Assembly: GCA_027061705.1 (NCBI GenBank)
Contig: JAMOVB010000113.1
Location: forward strand, 1-7,466
DNA: 7,466 nt
Source of the DNA: Desulfurococcales archaeon
GTDB taxonomy: Archaea; Thermoproteota; Thermoprotei_A; Sulfolobales; NBVN01
Reading direction: 5' to 3'
Below the pieces are notes generated by a model. It did no database searches and was not told where the DNA came from. It saw only the letters and a list, made by a program, of their open reading frames with translations. Within the stretch, counting starts at the first letter, position 1. The number at the start of each line of letters is the position of its first letter. The position numbers were made by a program, and so were the translations under genes. Below are positions 6,076-7,466 of the stretch, in pieces.

Positions 6076-7236
6076 TCAAACCTCAACGTATTCCGCCAGA
6101 ACCCTCAACACTAAAGGTATGGCGGCGGAGGTTATTAAAGATACTGAAACGACTGCCGTGAATAGCGTGTTGCTTATTATCCCCCTCTCAAGCGCTACGA
6201 GCACCACCGCAGGCTCGAGCGAGCCACGCACATTCATCGCGACGCCCATCATCAGCCCGAGCTTCCTCCTACCCGCGAGGAGGTAGGGGAGTGAGGCGCC
6301 GATGAGCTTCCCCGCAACTGCGAGGGCAAGCACGAGTAGGACTGTTCTGGAGAGGAATAACGAGGCGTTCGCCCGTGCCCCAACGAATATGAAGAATATC
6401 GGGATTATTATGAATTGGAGGACTGTCGACATCCTACTCACCAGCTCCTCAACCCTAACCTCGTAGACGAGCGTTGGGTCGCGGACAAGTCTAAGCATGC
6501 TTATCGCCAGCCCAGCGACGTACGCGCCGTAGATCTCCCCAATACCTGCCTTCATAGCTAGGAACACCAGTCCGAACAGCATGGCTGTCGATAGTAGGAG
6601 CAGGTAGTCCCAGTTGATTATTAGTGGGTATGAAATCCTTGGGAATCTCCTCACCATAACGTACGTTAGGGTGAGGGTGGCACCCATGAATAACGCTAGC
6701 TTAGCCAACTCCAGCAGGACCGACCCGTAGCCGCCTGCGATCGAGCCCTTAATTATTGCTATGAACCCTACGGCAAGCAGGTCGTCAAGAAATGACGACA
6801 TTATGAGGACCCTCCTAAACATGTCGCTCAACCCCCTGATCCTGTCAAGCATAACCACGACAACCTCCGTCGCCGTGTTGCTGACAGCTACCGCCACAAC
6901 CAATGCTGCGAGAGGCGGGAACCCTGCGTAGGTCATCACGGCCAGCGTCAGCGCCAGCGTGAAGCCAGCGCCAGCTAACGTAGTGATTAAAGCCCTCCTG
7001 AAGTAGCTACGTAGCCCCTTGAAATCGACGTTAAGGCCTGAGTAGAACACAAGGAATATTAATGAGAAGTTAACCAGCACGCCTGGGTTTAGATTCGTTA
7101 TTATGCCTAAGATTGACGGGCCTAAGATTATGCCCGTGAGTATGTATGCGGTTATGCCGGGGACCCGCAGCCTATCCAGGAGTAGTGCTAGGACCCTAGC
7201 GATGAATAGGGATAGGACGAGCTGCGTTACATTCAT
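6076..7236 (-). CDS. CPA2-type cation/proton antiporter (Kef/NapA-like, membrane domain only)
   Basis: 386 aa, hydrophobic throughout, about 12-13 membrane segments. Exchanges Na+ or K+ for H+ across the cytoplasmic membrane. N-terminal signature RLRVPGITAYILTGIILGP (22-40) is typical of CPA2. SNTATEVVVVML (119-130) matches the unwound helix 4. SSFLDDLLAVGF (147-158) carries the Asp151-Asp152 ion site of electrogenic members, and Lys310 (AVAGKLIGA) fits the lysine of the NapA type. The end MNVRGSLEPAVVLVALERG (334-352) is also characteristic. It has no TrkA-N/RCK tail, so no nucleotide gating is expected. Start ATG at 7236 with GAGGAG (7248-7253) 11 nt upstream. It follows the DUF211 gene by 40 bp and precedes cdc6 by 104 bp. 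Exact ion specificity cannot be read from sequence. Confidence 0.93.
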   Translation of the reverse strand: MNVTQLVLSLFIARVLALLLDRLRVPGITAYILTGIILGPSILGIITNLNPGVLVNFSLIFLVFYSGLNVDFKGLRSYFRRALITTLAGAGFTLALTLAVMTYAGFPPLAALVVAVAVSNTATEVVVVMLDRIRGLSDMFRRVLIMSSFLDDLLAVGFIAIIKGSIAGGYGSVLLELAKLALFMGATLTLTYVMVRRFPRISYPLIINWDYLLLLSTAMLFGLVFLAMKAGIGEIYGAYVAGLAISMLRLVRDPTLVYEVRVEELVSRMSTVLQFIIIPIFFIFVGARANASLFLSRTVLLVLALAVAGKLIGASLPYLLAGRRKLGLMMGVAMNVRGSLEPAVVLVALERGIISNTLFTAVVSVSLITSAAIPLVLRVLAEYVEV

Positions 7237-7247
7237 TACCGGATCTA

Positions 7248-7253
7248 CTCCTC
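7248..7253 (-). promoter_or_regulatory. Shine-Dalgarno site for the antiporter
   Basis: GAGGAG on the minus strand, 11 nt before the ATG at 7236, in the 40-bp gap after the DUF211 gene. No TATA-like box is seen in this gap, which suggests co-transcription from upstream. Confidence 0.5.
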
Positions 7254-7276
7254 AAGAGGCCGGCGATGCCCCTCCC

Positions 7277-7466
7277 TCACCCGCTACTCTCCGCCACAAC
7301 CTGGTCGACGCTATGGATTACCCCACCAAGCCTCTCAATACCTGATTTCAGATCCTCGAAATCTATGTCCGGGCCCTCCACAGTTATTGTTAGGGTGACT
7401 GTCTCAACGTCTATCTCATTAACCACGACCATAACCTTACTTACGCCGTCAACGCTTGAGAGGGTT
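7277..7466 (-). CDS. DUF211 family protein (partial, C-terminal 62 residues)
   Basis: Reads in from the right edge of the window; position 7466 is the last base of an incomplete codon. The fragment shows the family pattern well: LSSVDGVSKVMVVVNEIDVE, then VTLTITVEGPDIDFEDL, and the ending ERLGGVIHSVDQVVAESSG. DUF211 proteins are small (about 90-100 aa) and almost exclusively archaeal, with a ferredoxin-like alternation of strands and helices; their function is unknown. The N-terminus, about 30-40 residues, lies outside. Stop TGA at 7279-7277; the antiporter starts 40 bp downstream, so an operon is likely. Confidence 0.85.
   Translation of the reverse strand, partial: TLSSVDGVSKVMVVVNEIDVETVTLTITVEGPDIDFEDLKSGIERLGGVIHSVDQVVAESSG

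Overview
The window looks like a piece of a thermophilic archaeal chromosome, most likely Thermoproteota (Crenarchaeota) or a close relative. The evidence is an Orc1/Cdc6 replication initiator, DUF99 and DUF211 proteins, purine-rich Shine-Dalgarno sites (GGAGGT, AGGTG), GTG and TTG starts, AGG/AGA arginine and ATA isoleucine codons, short gaps and A/T-rich TATA-like boxes. I cannot name a species. There are no RNA genes, insertion sequences or CRISPR repeats, and no gene-free stretch over 300 bases; the longest are 62 bp (1800-1861) and 104 bp (5972-6075).

Left part (1-4158): a MoxR/DUF58 envelope-type chaperone module split into two divergent arms around a 62-bp gap with a palindromic A/T-rich core. 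To the right run a MoxR AAA+ ATPase and a DUF58 (VWA-like) membrane protein, 17 nt apart. To the left run a secreted or membrane-anchored protein with a long sequon-rich ectodomain, one transmembrane helix and a DUF4129-like cytoplasmic tail, then a multi-pass membrane protein cut by the window edge. The usual reading of MoxR-DUF58-DUF4129 neighbourhoods is an ATPase plus VWA adaptor acting on membrane or envelope clients; here the left-arm proteins are the obvious client candidates (inference).

Right part (4168-7466): four minus-strand genes converging on the DUF58 gene with only 9 bp between. In transcription order they are the C-terminal end of a DUF211 protein, a CPA2-type Na+(K+)/H+ antiporter with an Asp-Asp ion site, an Orc1/Cdc6 replication initiator with its own candidate promoter, and a DUF99 (RNase H-fold, endonuclease V-related) protein whose start lies 56 bp inside the cdc6 3' end.

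The strongest unexplained signals are three consecutive blocks of uniform third-codon bases (T, then C, then A) inside moxR; a marked excess of the palindrome CTTAAG, mostly in the first 1.5 kb and in more than one reading phase; a GC-only perfect hairpin inside the DUF4129 gene; and the unusual ectodomain of that protein.
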